This document shows positions 36,302 through 45,549 of a stretch of 64,000 nt of DNA, piece by piece (positions within the stretch are counted from its first letter, which is position 1; each line of letters begins with the position of its first letter). The notes beneath the pieces were generated by a model, which searched no databases, was not told the origin of the DNA, and saw only the letters and a program-made list of their open reading frames with translations. Where the stretch lies: contig CP119315.1 of NCBI GenBank assembly GCA_029202845.1, positions 2,077,001 to 2,141,000 on the forward strand, read 5' to 3'. Both the position numbers and the translations under genes were made by a program. Origin of the DNA: Candidatus Sphingomonas colombiensis (GTDB taxonomy: Bacteria; Pseudomonadota; Alphaproteobacteria; Sphingomonadales; Sphingomonadaceae).

Positions 36302-37700
36302 ATGGGCAGCCTGTTACGCCGCAAGACGATTATCGAGCAGCCGCCAGAGCGCGCGCTGGCGCGCACGTTGTCATGGCCGCATCTGGTGGCGCTCGGCGTG
36401 GGCGCGATCGTCGGCACCGGCATTCTGACGCTGATCGGTGTCGGCGCGGATCGCGCCGGGCCTGGCGGTGATCCTTTCGTTCGTCATCGCCGGCGCGATC
36501 TGCGCCTGCGCCGCGCTCGCTTATGCCGAGATGGCGACGATGATCCCCGCGTCCGGCAGCGCCTATACCTATAGTTATGCCGTGCTTGGCGAGGTGATCG
36601 CCTGGGTGATCGGCTGGTCGCTGATCCTCGAATATTCGCTTGTCGTCTCGACCGTAGCGGTGGGCTGGTCAGGCTACGCAGCGCCACTGCTGACGCCTTA
36701 CGGATTTCCGGTCGAGCTGACCAACGGGCCCGCGCTCGGCGGCCTCGTCAACCTGCCGGCGGTGTTCATCATCGCGGTGGTTGCGGGGCTACTGATGTTC
36801 GGCACGCGGGAGAGCGCGACGCTGAACGCGATCCTGGTGGTGGTGAAGATGATCGCGCTGGCCGTGTTCGTCGCGATCGCGCTGCCGCATTTTCAACGGT
36901 TCGCAACCTTGAGCCGTTCATGCCTTATGGCTTCGCCAAGCACGCGAGCGATCGACGGCGTGGAGCGCGGCGTGATGGCGGCGGCGGCGATCATCTTCTT
37001 CGCCTTCTACGGCTTCGACGCGATCTCGACGGCGGCGGAGGAGACGCGCAACCCGGGCCGCGATCTGGCGATTGGCATCGTCGGATCGATGGTGGCGTGT
37101 GTGGCGATCTACATGCTGGTCGCGGTGGCGGCGGTCGGGGCGCTGTCCTTCACGCGTTTCGCCGACAGCCCGGAGCCGCTGGCGCTGATTCTGCGTGAGA
37201 TCGGGCGGCCAGGCTTTGCGACCTTCCTCGCGGTGAGCGCGGTGATCGCGCTGCCGACGGTGCTGCTCGGTTTTCTGTTCGGGCAAAGCCGCATCTTCTT
37301 CGTGATGGCGCGAGACGGGTTGTTGCCGGCGGGGCTCGCCAAGGTGTCGCGGCGTGGCGCGCCTGTACGTATCACCGCGCTCACCGCGGTGCTGGTGGCG
37401 ATCATCGCCGGGGTGATGCCGCTCGATGCGATTGCCGCGCTGGCCAATGCCGGGACGCTCGCCGCATTCGTCGCGGTATGTGTGTGTATGCTGGTGATGC
37501 GCCGCCGTGCGCCTGATGCGCCACGTACTTTCCGCACCCCGCTCGCGCCGGTGGTGGGGACGATTGGCGTGCTCGGCTGCATCTATCTGTTCTTCAGCCT
37601 GCCGCATCGGACGCAGGAATATTTCCTGCTGTGGAACGTCATCGGGTTGCTGGTCTATTTCACATACGGTCGACGCCGGGCGAATGCGGGCATGACCTGA
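36302..37700 (+). pseudogene. APC-family amino acid permease, frameshifted near the N-terminus
   Basis: Inner-membrane amino acid transporter of the APC superfamily with about 12 membrane segments. The N-terminus MGSLLRRKTIIEQPPERALA, then HLVALGVGAIVGTGILTLIGVGA carries the glycine-rich helix 1 motif. One base shift near 36450 leads to the main frame (PGLAVILSFVIAGAICACAALAYAEMA, PASGSAYTYSYAVLGE, IIFFAFYGFDAISTAAEETRNP). Two further compensating shifts near 36895 and 36945 garble about 15 residues. About 465 residues corrected. The substrate is unknown; the layout resembles the cationic or YhdG-like subgroup. Confidence 0.82.
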
Positions 37701-37711
37701 ACGGGAAACGA

Positions 37712-37745
37712 AACGGGTGGCCCGCCATATGGCGAGCCGCCCGTT
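37712..37745. terminator. bidirectional terminator hairpin
   Basis: AACGGG-TGGC pairs with GCCG-CCCGTT, with an inner GCC/GGC stem and ATAT loop. It lies between the convergent permease and metalloprotease genes, with A-rich and T-rich flanks. Confidence 0.6.
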
Positions 37746-37765
37746 ATCTTACGCTGCAACGGCAA

Positions 37766-39058
37766 TCAGACCGCGAAGCGAACTTTCGTCTTGCGGCTCC
37801 GCGACCGCATCGCGCCGCCGATGAAACCGAAGCCGAGGATCATCATCGCCCAGGTCGACGGTTCCGGCACCCCCGCCAGCCCGGCGAGACGGAAGATGTC
37901 CGCCGTGGTGAACTCATATCCTTTGTTCAGCAGGACATCGAAGTTCAGATTGTATCCGATCGCGTCGAATGCGGCGAGATCGTTCGAGGTGACGATGCCC
38001 TGCTGGCAATAACCCGAGGTCGGATCCATGATGCCGATCTGCTGCGGCGATGAGACGAAGCAGTTGTTCTGATCGCTATAGCCGGTTCCGTCTTTCCAGT
38101 GCGAGGCCTGCTGGCCGTCACCGTTGAAGCGGCCGGTGGCAAATTGCGAATAGCTGCCGTCGCCGTTGAACGGATTCACGCCATCGACGGTGAACAACGC
38201 CCCGCGGTTCGGGTCCAGCTGGATATAGCGCTGCCCCGACACCGGATCGAAGCCGGCGGCGCCACCATTGCTGGACCGGCGGAAGAGATCGAGAATCGTC
38301 AGGACCGATTCGTTGTCCCAGCCAACCGGTATGCTCGCGCCGGGGCCGGCCCCGCCATAATAGTCATAATAATCCGCGCCGCTGACGAAGCCGAGCGCAT
38401 GGCCAAGTTCATGCACCGCGACGGCGGTGAAATCCTCGGTGCCGACTGAAATGCCGTCGGTCGGATCGAAATCGAAGGCGAAATTCGAGCTGAAGGTGAT
38501 CCTCGCATCGATCGCGCTTTGGCCGATATCATAGCCAAGCGCCTTGAGGTTGGCGCCGTTCGCGTAGAGATATTGGTTGTTATAGCTGTCGTTATTATCG
38601 AACACGCTGCCGACGGCGATATTGAGCCCCGTTCCGGTGAGCGAGCCGTCCGCGGCGGGTGCGCGGCGATAGCCGAGGCCGCCGTCCGCCGTAAGCGGGA
38701 AGAGGTTTGCGACAGCACTGGCGTCGAGCGCGGTCGCGGCGTTGTTGGCAAGCGCCTGATAGGCGGAGGCTGCGGATACGTCATAGCCCGTGCTGCCGGT
38801 CGAACCGATCACGTTGGGCGCGAGCGGGGCGAACGATACGCTGATGTTGATATTCTGCATGCCGCCGACGCCGCTCAACGTCTGGTTCCAGTAATTAGCG
38901 GCTTTCTGAAAGGCATAGAGCGCAGCGGCTCCGTTCGGCGCGCTGGAGAAAGTGGCATCGGGTCGGAGGATGATGTTGATCGCATCCGCGGGCGTGCCCG
39001 CAAAAAACATGCCCGAAAGGGCGGACGCAACAAGCAACGCGTTTTTCAACGTTCTCAT
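37766..39058 (-). CDS. secreted zinc metalloprotease with PEPxxWA-CTERM tail
   Basis: Extracytoplasmic metallopeptidase-like protein of 430 residues. Signal peptide MRTLKNALLVASALSGMFFAGTPADA. The zinc motif HELGHALGF (HExxHxxG, near residue 218) is preceded by FTAVAV; a Met-turn candidate is IGIMDPTSG. The C-terminus VPEPSTWAMMILGFGFIGG followed by MRSRSRKTK is a PEPxxWA-CTERM signal: motif, hydrophobic helix, basic tail, expected to be processed by an exosortase-type system. It resembles the NF038122-type metalloprotease family of sphingomonads. A promoter candidate lies upstream, and it is convergent with the permease. Confidence 0.85.
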   Translation of the reverse strand: MRTLKNALLVASALSGMFFAGTPADAINIILRPDATFSSAPNGAAALYAFQKAANYWNQTLSGVGGMQNINISVSFAPLAPNVIGSTGSTGYDVSAASAYQALANNAATALDASAVANLFPLTADGGLGYRRAPAADGSLTGTGLNIAVGSVFDNNDSYNNQYLYANGANLKALGYDIGQSAIDARITFSSNFAFDFDPTDGISVGTEDFTAVAVHELGHALGFVSGADYYDYYGGAGPGASIPVGWDNESVLTILDLFRRSSNGGAAGFDPVSGQRYIQLDPNRGALFTVDGVNPFNGDGSYSQFATGRFNGDGQQASHWKDGTGYSDQNNCFVSSPQQIGIMDPTSGYCQQGIVTSNDLAAFDAIGYNLNFDVLLNKGYEFTTADIFRLAGLAGVPEPSTWAMMILGFGFIGGAMRSRSRKTKVRFAV

Positions 39059-39113
39059 GAGCTTCCCCTCGTCTAGTTTTTTCGGCGAGTCGCGCGCTCA
39101 CCATATGTGGTTA

Positions 39114-39142
39114 ATAATTCGTGATTTTTTTTGAGGCGTCAA
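39114..39142 (-). promoter_or_regulatory. candidate promoter of the metalloprotease
   Basis: On the minus strand TTGACG (39142-39137), a 17-base A-rich spacer, and AATTAT (39119-39114) resemble -35 and -10 boxes, about 55 bases upstream of the start at 39058. The surrounding sequence is distinctly AT-rich for this genome. Confidence 0.45.
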
Positions 39143-39224
39143 TTCGATTCATTTGACACTCATAATTGCTCCGAAACGGGCGGTTATGACGCTGGAAATC
39201 AGCCTGACGCATGGGCCCAGAACG

Positions 39225-39267
39225 AAGAAAGAGGCGCCGCCGCTTTTGCGGGGCGCCTCTTTCTTTT
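39225..39267. terminator. long terminator hairpin downstream of acnA
   Basis: GAAAGAGGCGCC pairs with GGCGCCTCTTTC, with an inner CCGC/GCGG stem and TTTT loop, about 18 bp in all. Flanked by AA and TTTT, it can end transcripts from either side; it lies 36 bases beyond the acnA stop. Confidence 0.8.
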
Positions 39268-39303
39268 GGACATTGCCGGCTCAGCGGAGCCGGGCTTGTC
39301 GGA

Positions 39304-41991
39304 TCAGGCGGCGAGCTTGCGCAGCACGTATTGCAGGATGCCGCCGTTGAGGAAATATTCCAGCTCGTTGACGGTATCGATGCGGCACAGCGTGAGGAAC
39401 GTCTGCTTGCTGCCGTCGGCGCGGGTGAGCGTGACTTCGACATCCTGACGCGGGCGCAGGCCGGCGACATTGTGGATGGTGAACGTCTCGGACCCGTCCA
39501 GTTTCAGCGACTTGCGATCAACGCCGTCCGCGAACTGGAGCGGCAGCACGCCCATGCCGACAAGGTTCGAGCGGTGAATACGCTCGAAGCTTTCGGTGAT
39601 CACCGCGCGAACGCCAAGAAGATTGGTGCCCTTCGCCGCCCAGTCGCGCGACGATCCGGTGCCATATTCCTTGCCGGCGATGACGACCAAAGGCGTGCCG
39701 TCGTTCTTGTGACGCATCGCGGCGTCATAGATCGGCATCACTTCGCCATTATACTTCGACATGCCGCCTTCGACACCCGGAACCATTTCGTTGCGGATGC
39801 GGATATTGGCGAAGGTGCCGCGCATCATCACGTCATGATTGCCGCGACGCGCGCCATAGCTGTTGAAGTCTGCACGGCTGACCTGATGCTCTTGCAGGTA
39901 AGTGCCGGCCGGGCTGTCCGCCTTGATCGATCCCGCGGGCGAGATGTGATCAGTGGTGATCGAGTCGCCAAGAATGGCGAGCGGCTTGGCGTCAATGATG
40001 TCGGTGACCGGCTTGGGGGTCATCTCCATCCCGTCAAAGTAAGGCGGGTTGGCGACATAAGTGGAGCCGGCGCGCCAGCCATAAGTGTCGCTGCCCTCGA
40101 CTTGAATCTCGCGCCACTTTGCGTCGCCGGCATAGACGTTACCATAACGCGCACGGAACATCGCGTCGTTGATATTGGCCGTCATCAACGAATTTACTTC
40201 GTCGTTGGTGGGCCAGATATCCTTGAGGTAGACGTCCGAACCATCCGAGCCCTGGCCGATCGGGGTGTTGACCATGTCCTCGGTTACGGTGCCCTTCAGC
40301 GCATAAGCGACGACCAGCGGCGGCGAGGCGAGGAAATTGGCGCGCACATCCGCGCTGACGCGGCCTTCGAAATTGCGGTTGCCCGACAGCACGCTCGCCG
40401 CGACGAGATCATTGTTGTTGATCGCCGCCGAGATCGGCGCCGCCAGCGGCCCCGAATTACCGATGCAGGTGGTGCAGCCATAGCCGACGAGGTTGAACCC
40501 CATCGCGTCCAGATCCGCGCTCAGCCCGGCCTTGTCGAGATAGTCGGTAACGACCTGCGACCCCGGCGCGAGCGAGGTCTTCACCCACGGCTTCGGCTTC
40601 AGGCCCTTGGCCCGCGCCTTGCGCGCGACCAGCCCGGCGGCGACCAGCACCGACGGATTGGAGGTGTTGGTGCACGAAGTGATCGCCGCGATCACCACGT
40701 CGCCATCGCCGATATCGTGATCGAGCCCCTCGACCGGCACGCGCGCCGGCGCCGTCTTGTTGTAGAGCTTGGCGAGATCGCCGTTGAACACGTCATCGAC
40801 CGAGTCGAGCGTCACCTTGTCCTGCGGGCGCTTCGGGCCGGCGAGCGACGGAACGACGCTCGACATGTCCAGCTCCAGCGTGTCGGTGAACACCGGATCG
40901 GGCGAATTGGCATCGCGCCACATGCCCTGCGCACGCGCATAGGCCTCCGTCAGCGCGACGGTTTCGTCCGGGCGGCCGGTGAGGCGCATATATTCCAGCG
41001 TGCGATCGTCGACCGGGAAGAAGCCGCAGGTCGCGCCATATTCCGGCGCCATGTTGGCGATGGTCGCGCGATCGGCGAGCGTCATCGAGGCGAGGCCGGG
41101 GCCGTAGAACTCGACGAAGCGGCCGACCACGCCCTTGGCGCGCAGCATCTGCGTGACGGTGAGCACCAGATCGGTGGCGGTGATGCCTTCGCGCAGCGCG
41201 CCGGTGAGCTTGAACCCGACGACTTCGGGGATCAGCATCGACACCGGCTGGCCGAGCATCGCGGCCTCGGCCTCGATCCCGCCGACGCCCCAGCCGAGCA
41301 CGCCCAGGCCGTTGACCATCGTGGTGTGGCTATCGGTGCCGACCAACGTATCGGGATAAGCGATCGTCGCGCCGCTTTTGGCGTGATCGCCGCTTTCGCG
41401 CGACGACCACACGGCCTGACCGATATATTCGAGGTTCACCTGGTGGCAGATGCCGGTGCCGGGGGGCACGACCTGGAAATTGTCGAGCGCCTTGGAACCC
41501 CATTTCAGGAACTCGTAACGCTCGCTGTTGCGGGCATATTCCAGATCGACGTTGTCGGCGAACGCCTTGGGCGTGCCGAATTCGTCAACCATCACCGAGT
41601 GATCGATGACGAGGTGGACGGGCACCTGCGGATTGATCTTGGCCGCGTCGCCGCCAAGCTTGGTGATCGCATCGCGCATCGCGGCGAGATCGACCACGCA
41701 GGGCACGCCGGTGAAATCCTGCATCAGCACGCGCGCGGGGCGATACTGGATCTCGCGATCGGAGCGGCGCTCCTTCTGCCAGTCGACGATCGCCTGCACG
41801 TCCGCCGGCGTGACGGTGGTGCCGTCCTCGAAGCGCAGCATGTTTTCCAGCAGCACCTTCATCGAGAAGGGCAGGCGCGAAATGTCCCCGAACTTCTCGG
41901 CCGCCTTGGCGAGCGAGAAATAATCGTAGGCCTTGCCGCCCACGTCGAGCGTGGTGCGAGCGCCGAGCGTATCGTGGCCGATGGCGGTCAT
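39304..41991 (-). CDS. acnA: AcnA, aconitate hydratase
   Basis: Iron-sulfur enzyme that isomerises citrate and isocitrate in the TCA cycle. 4Fe-4S cysteines lie in SCTNTSNPSV and GYGCTTCIGNSGP. Other conserved blocks: VIDHSVMVDEFG, PGTGICHQVNLEYIG, DTLVGTDSHTTMVNGLGVLG, GSGSSRDW-type GTGSSRDWAAKG (substrate Ser) and GMGVLPLQF. The start at 41991 (MTAIGHDTLGARTTL) has AAAGGA upstream on the minus strand and gives 895 residues, typical of AcnA; longer in-frame extensions to 42261 are rejected. Terminator downstream; the gap 41992-42272 must hold its promoter. Confidence 0.96.
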   Translation of the reverse strand: MTAIGHDTLGARTTLDVGGKAYDYFSLAKAAEKFGDISRLPFSMKVLLENMLRFEDGTTVTPADVQAIVDWQKERRSDREIQYRPARVLMQDFTGVPCVVDLAAMRDAITKLGGDAAKINPQVPVHLVIDHSVMVDEFGTPKAFADNVDLEYARNSERYEFLKWGSKALDNFQVVPPGTGICHQVNLEYIGQAVWSSRESGDHAKSGATIAYPDTLVGTDSHTTMVNGLGVLGWGVGGIEAEAAMLGQPVSMLIPEVVGFKLTGALREGITATDLVLTVTQMLRAKGVVGRFVEFYGPGLASMTLADRATIANMAPEYGATCGFFPVDDRTLEYMRLTGRPDETVALTEAYARAQGMWRDANSPDPVFTDTLELDMSSVVPSLAGPKRPQDKVTLDSVDDVFNGDLAKLYNKTAPARVPVEGLDHDIGDGDVVIAAITSCTNTSNPSVLVAAGLVARKARAKGLKPKPWVKTSLAPGSQVVTDYLDKAGLSADLDAMGFNLVGYGCTTCIGNSGPLAAPISAAINNNDLVAASVLSGNRNFEGRVSADVRANFLASPPLVVAYALKGTVTEDMVNTPIGQGSDGSDVYLKDIWPTNDEVNSLMTANINDAMFRARYGNVYAGDAKWREIQVEGSDTYGWRAGSTYVANPPYFDGMEMTPKPVTDIIDAKPLAILGDSITTDHISPAGSIKADSPAGTYLQEHQVSRADFNSYGARRGNHDVMMRGTFANIRIRNEMVPGVEGGMSKYNGEVMPIYDAAMRHKNDGTPLVVIAGKEYGTGSSRDWAAKGTNLLGVRAVITESFERIHRSNLVGMGVLPLQFADGVDRKSLKLDGSETFTIHNVAGLRPRQDVEVTLTRADGSKQTFLTLCRIDTVNELEYFLNGGILQYVLRKLAA

Positions 41992-42272
41992 GCTGGTCCT
42001 TTCCAGGGTTCGAGCCAACCAGGACGCGGCGGGGAGGCGGTGGCCGCGACAGGAGCCGGGCCGCCGCGCGAGCGCGCCCGGGCGGGCGTGTGAAGCGACG
42101 TATTGCGGAGGCCGATAGCAGCGGGTGCCGCAGGGGGGAAGGGGTGCGAAGAGGGGAAGCGCGATGGTTTTTTGGTCATATGCGCCGGGGATCGCGAACA
42201 CGGGGCGAAGGGCTGTCCTACAAGCGGCGGAATGCGATAGATGGCGCGCCTTCTTGGCCATGGGGAGGCAGC

Positions 42273-43028
42273 ATGATCGTCAAACCCTATTCGCGCTGGA
42301 CCGCCGAGACGGAGACGGCGTTTCTGCTCGCGCTGCGGCTCACCGGCAATGTCCGCAAGGCGGCGGCGGAGATCGGGCGTAACCCGGCCGCCGCCTATAA
42401 GCGCCGCCGGTGCGATCCCGGTTTCGCGGCGCGCTGGGCGGAGGCGGTGGCGGCGCAGCAGCGCGCCTTTCTCGCCGCGCAACAGGCCCGGCTGGATGCG
42501 GATGGCGATGCCGGCGCGGCGGAGGACCGGTTGTTCGACGGGCGGGAGCGCGGCGGATGGGATGCCAATGCGCGGGCGCGGTTTCTGCGCGCGCTCGGCA
42601 ATACCGGCTGCGTGATAGAGGCGTGCGCGGTGGCGGGGGTGTCGAAGCGCGCGGCTTATGGTTTGCGCCAGCGCAGCCCGCGCTTCGCGGCGGCGTGGAA
42701 GCGCGCGCTGAGCGCGGAGCCGCCGCGCTCGATCGAGGCCGCGGCTTATGAACGCGCGGTCGACGGTTGGCTGGAGCCGGTGTTCTTTCAGGGCGAGGTG
42801 GTGGGGCATCGCCGCCGCTATTCGGATAGCGCGCTTCGGCTGTTGCTCGCAAAGGCCGCCAAGGATGCGGTGAAGGCGGCGGAAAGCGCACCGCCGGAAA
42901 AGGGCTATGCCCGCGCTGAGGAAACCAATCGCGTGCTGCTGGCGCGGCTCGATGCGATCGAGCGGCGACGGCGGGCGGCGGCGATCGTCTTCGCCGATCG
43001 CATGGTGGCGGAGGGGAAGGCGCCGTAA
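42273..43028 (+). CDS. tandem helix-turn-helix protein, terminase small subunit-like
   Basis: Function unknown. 251 residues with two similar DNA-binding-like units: FLLALRLTGNVRKAAAEIGR followed by NPAAAYKRR near residue 15, and FLRALGNTGCVIEACAVAGV followed by SKRAAYGLRQRSPRFAAAW near residue 100. A region with WLEPVFFQGEVVGHRRRYSD and SALRLLLAKAAKD follows, then a basic coiled C-terminus. Such repeats occur in phage terminase small subunits and related sphingomonad proteins, but no phage gene is nearby. ATG at 42273 follows GGGGAGG at 42261-42267. Confidence 0.65.
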   Translation: MIVKPYSRWTAETETAFLLALRLTGNVRKAAAEIGRNPAAAYKRRRCDPGFAARWAEAVAAQQRAFLAAQQARLDADGDAGAAEDRLFDGRERGGWDANARARFLRALGNTGCVIEACAVAGVSKRAAYGLRQRSPRFAAAWKRALSAEPPRSIEAAAYERAVDGWLEPVFFQGEVVGHRRRYSDSALRLLLAKAAKDAVKAAESAPPEKGYARAEETNRVLLARLDAIERRRRAAAIVFADRMVAEGKAP

Positions 43029-43050
43029 CGCCTTCCCCCGCGTGCCGGGA

Positions 43051-44373
43051 TCAGTCGAGCCGGCGGGCCAGTTCGCTGTTGAGCGCCAGCGCGACGAGCG
43101 TGCCGATCGCGCCCGAGAGCAGATAGCCACCCGCCGCGAGCAGCCCGAAATCCTTCGCCAGCAGCAGCGCCGCGAGCGGCGCGAGGCCGGCGCCGAACAG
43201 CCAGGCGAGATCGGAGGTAAGCGCCGCGCCGGTATAGCGCGCGCGCTTCGGGAAGTTGCTGGTCACCGCGCCGGACGACTGGCCGAACGACAGGCCGAGC
43301 AGGATGAAGCCCAGCACCATGAACGCCGCCTCGCCCACGCCGCCCGCGTCGAGCAGCTGCGGCGCGAAGCCGGAGAACACCGCGATCGCAGCGGCGGTAT
43401 AGCCGAGCAGCGAGCGCCGCCCGATCCGGTCCGCCAGCGCGCCAGAGGCGACGATCGCCGCGACGCCGAACGCCGCGCCGACCATCTCGATCACCAGAAA
43501 GCGCGTGATGCTCTCCTGCGTGAACAGCGCGACCCACGACAGCGGGAACACGGTGACCATGTGGAACAAGGCGAAGCTCGCCAGCGGGGCGAAGGCGCCG
43601 ATGATGATGTTGCGCCACTGCGCCTTAACCGTCGCGATGACGGGGGAGGGGGTCAGCTCGCGCGATTTGAACATCTCGGTGAATTCCGGCGTCACCACCA
43701 TGCGCAGGCGGGCGAACAGCGCCACGACGTTGATCGCAAAGGCGACGAAGAACGGATAGCGCCAGCCCCAGCTCATGAAATCGGCGAAGCTCATCGTGCC
43801 GATGGAGAAGGCGAACAGCCCGCTCGCCACGATCAGGCCGAGCGGCGCGCCAAGCTGCGGCACCATCGCATACCAGCCGCGGCGACTCGCCGGCGCGTTG
43901 AGCGCGAGCAGCGAGGCCAGCCCGTCCCACGCCCCGCCCAGCGCGATGCCCTGCCCGATGCGCAGCGCCGCGAGGATCACCGCCGAAGCGATGCCGATCG
44001 AGGCGTAGCCCGGCAGGAAGCCCAGCGACACGGTCGACGTGCCGAGCAGGAACAAGGCGATGGTCAGCTTCGTTCCGCGACCATGGCGACGGTCGATCGC
44101 CATGAAGATCTGCGTCCCGATCGGCCGAGCCAGAAAGGCCAGCGGGAACAGTGCGAACGAGTAAAGCGTACCCGTCACGCGATCGACGAACGGGAAGATC
44201 AGCTCGGGAAAGACGAGCACCGAGGCGATCGCGTAAACGAAGAAGTCGAAGAACTCGGAGGTGCGGCCGATGATCACCCCGATAGCGATCTCGCCGGGAC
44301 GGACGGGGCTACCGCCATGGAGCGCGTTCGGGTCGCGCCCCAGGGGTTCGGAATTAGCAATCGCTTCGGCCAT
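43051..44373 (-). CDS. MFS transporter, metabolite:H+ symporter type
   Basis: Inner-membrane secondary transporter with 12 predicted segments, 440 residues. The MHS (sugar porter-like) subgroup is suggested by IIGRTSEFFDFFVYAIAS in helix 1, RPIGTQIFMAIDRRHGRG (loop 2-3 motif), LRIGQGIALGGAWDG in helix 4, and ADRIGRRSLLG in the middle loop, a repeat of the loop motif. Substrate unknown; family members carry citrate, proline, shikimate or similar solutes. It is convergent with the tandem-HTH gene and divergent from cyoA. Confidence 0.88.
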   Translation of the reverse strand: MAEAIANSEPLGRDPNALHGGSPVRPGEIAIGVIIGRTSEFFDFFVYAIASVLVFPELIFPFVDRVTGTLYSFALFPLAFLARPIGTQIFMAIDRRHGRGTKLTIALFLLGTSTVSLGFLPGYASIGIASAVILAALRIGQGIALGGAWDGLASLLALNAPASRRGWYAMVPQLGAPLGLIVASGLFAFSIGTMSFADFMSWGWRYPFFVAFAINVVALFARLRMVVTPEFTEMFKSRELTPSPVIATVKAQWRNIIIGAFAPLASFALFHMVTVFPLSWVALFTQESITRFLVIEMVGAAFGVAAIVASGALADRIGRRSLLGYTAAAIAVFSGFAPQLLDAGGVGEAAFMVLGFILLGLSFGQSSGAVTSNFPKRARYTGAALTSDLAWLFGAGLAPLAALLLAKDFGLLAAGGYLLSGAIGTLVALALNSELARRLD

Positions 44374-44479
44374 CTGGCATAAACTCTCGAATGAAAATCA
44401 CGCTCCCTTAGGCTCGCCATTTCGAGCCGGGGATAGGACAAATTGTCCTATTTCGCAGTTGCACAATTCGATCTAGCCG

Positions 44480-45545
44480 GTGATCATCATGCACAAAATG
44501 GCTCGAAACTGGAAGTGGCCCCGCGCATTGCTCGCCACGCCGCTCGTCGCGGCGCTCGGCGGGTGCGACATGGTGGTCATGAATCCGTCCGGCGACGTCG
44601 CGCGTCAGCAGGCCGACCTGATCCTCTGGTCGACCGGGTTGATGTTGCTGATCATCATTCCGGTGATGGTCGCTGATCGTGCTTTTCGCCTGGCGTTATC
44701 GCGAGTCGAATCGCGACGCCGAATATCAGCCCGACTGGGATCACTCGACGGCGCTGGAGCTGGTCATCTGGTCCGCGCCGCTGCTGATCGTCATCGCGCT
44801 GGGCGCGTTGACCTGGGTCGCGACTCACACGCTCGATCCCTATCGCCCGCTCGATCGCATCGCGGCGGGGCAGCCGGTGCCGGCGAACCAGAAGCCGCTG
44901 GAAGTGCAGATCGTCTCGCTCGACTGGAAATGGCTGTTCATCTATCCTGAACAGGGCATCGCCACGATCAACGAGCTGGTCGTGCCGGTCGATCGGCAGG
45001 TGCGTTTCCGCATGACCTCGGCGGGCGTGATGAACACCTTCTACGTGCCGGCGATGGCGGGCATGGTCTATACGATGGCGGGGATGGAGACGAAGCTCCA
45101 CGCCGTGCTCAACAAGCCGGGCAATTACACCGGCATGTCCGCCAATTACAGCGGCGCTGGCTTCTCCGGCATGGGCTTCCGCACGCATGCGGTGGACGAT
45201 GCGGCCTTCGCGCAATGGGTGGACAAAGCCAAGGCGAGCGGCGGCGCGCGGCTCGATGCCGCGAACTACCTGAAGCTCGAACAGCCGAGCGAGCGCGTGC
45301 CGGTGACCTATTTCAGCGGCGTCGAGCGCGGGCTGTTCGATCGCGCGGTGAACATGTGCGTCAAGCCGGGAACCACCTGCATGAGCGAATCGATGCACGG
45401 CCATATGCCGGCGCAGCCGACCCCCGCCATGGTTCCCGCGGCCGCCACACCGACGCCCGCTCTGGCGCCGGCCGCCGACGCCGCGCCGCAATCGCACCAA
45501 TCACATCGGTCGCACGGCGCCCACGCGCCGGCGACGGGGGCTTGA
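44480..45545 (+). pseudogene. cyoA: CyoA, ubiquinol oxidase subunit II, one frameshift
   Basis: Subunit II of the bo3-type quinol oxidase, a lipoprotein anchored in the inner membrane. Lipobox LVAALGGC near residue 32, then the membrane hairpin ADLILWSTGLMLLIIIPVMV and ELVIWSAPLLIVIALGALTWVA, then a cupredoxin domain (LDWKWLFIYPEQGIATINE, GVMNTFYVPAMAGMVYTMAG). The CuA cysteines of cytochrome c oxidases are absent, which supports quinol oxidase. One inserted C near 44670 breaks the frame. The tail is Met/His-rich (MCVKPGTTCMSESMHGHM then Pro/Ala, SHQSHRSHGAH). GTG 44480 or ATG 44489 could start it. Confidence 0.88.
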
Positions 45546-45549
45546 GGCC

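Noticed and set aside
18827..36960. Interpretation of the frameshifts as programmed recoding or a decaying genome region
   Set aside because: There are too many shifts, in unrelated genes and both directions, with no common slippery site or stimulatory structure, and they hit essential genes.
39211..42093. A 960-residue open frame on the plus strand over acnA
   Set aside because: It lies entirely opposite aconitase, is His/Arg/Asp-rich in the style of antisense shadows, and matches no family.
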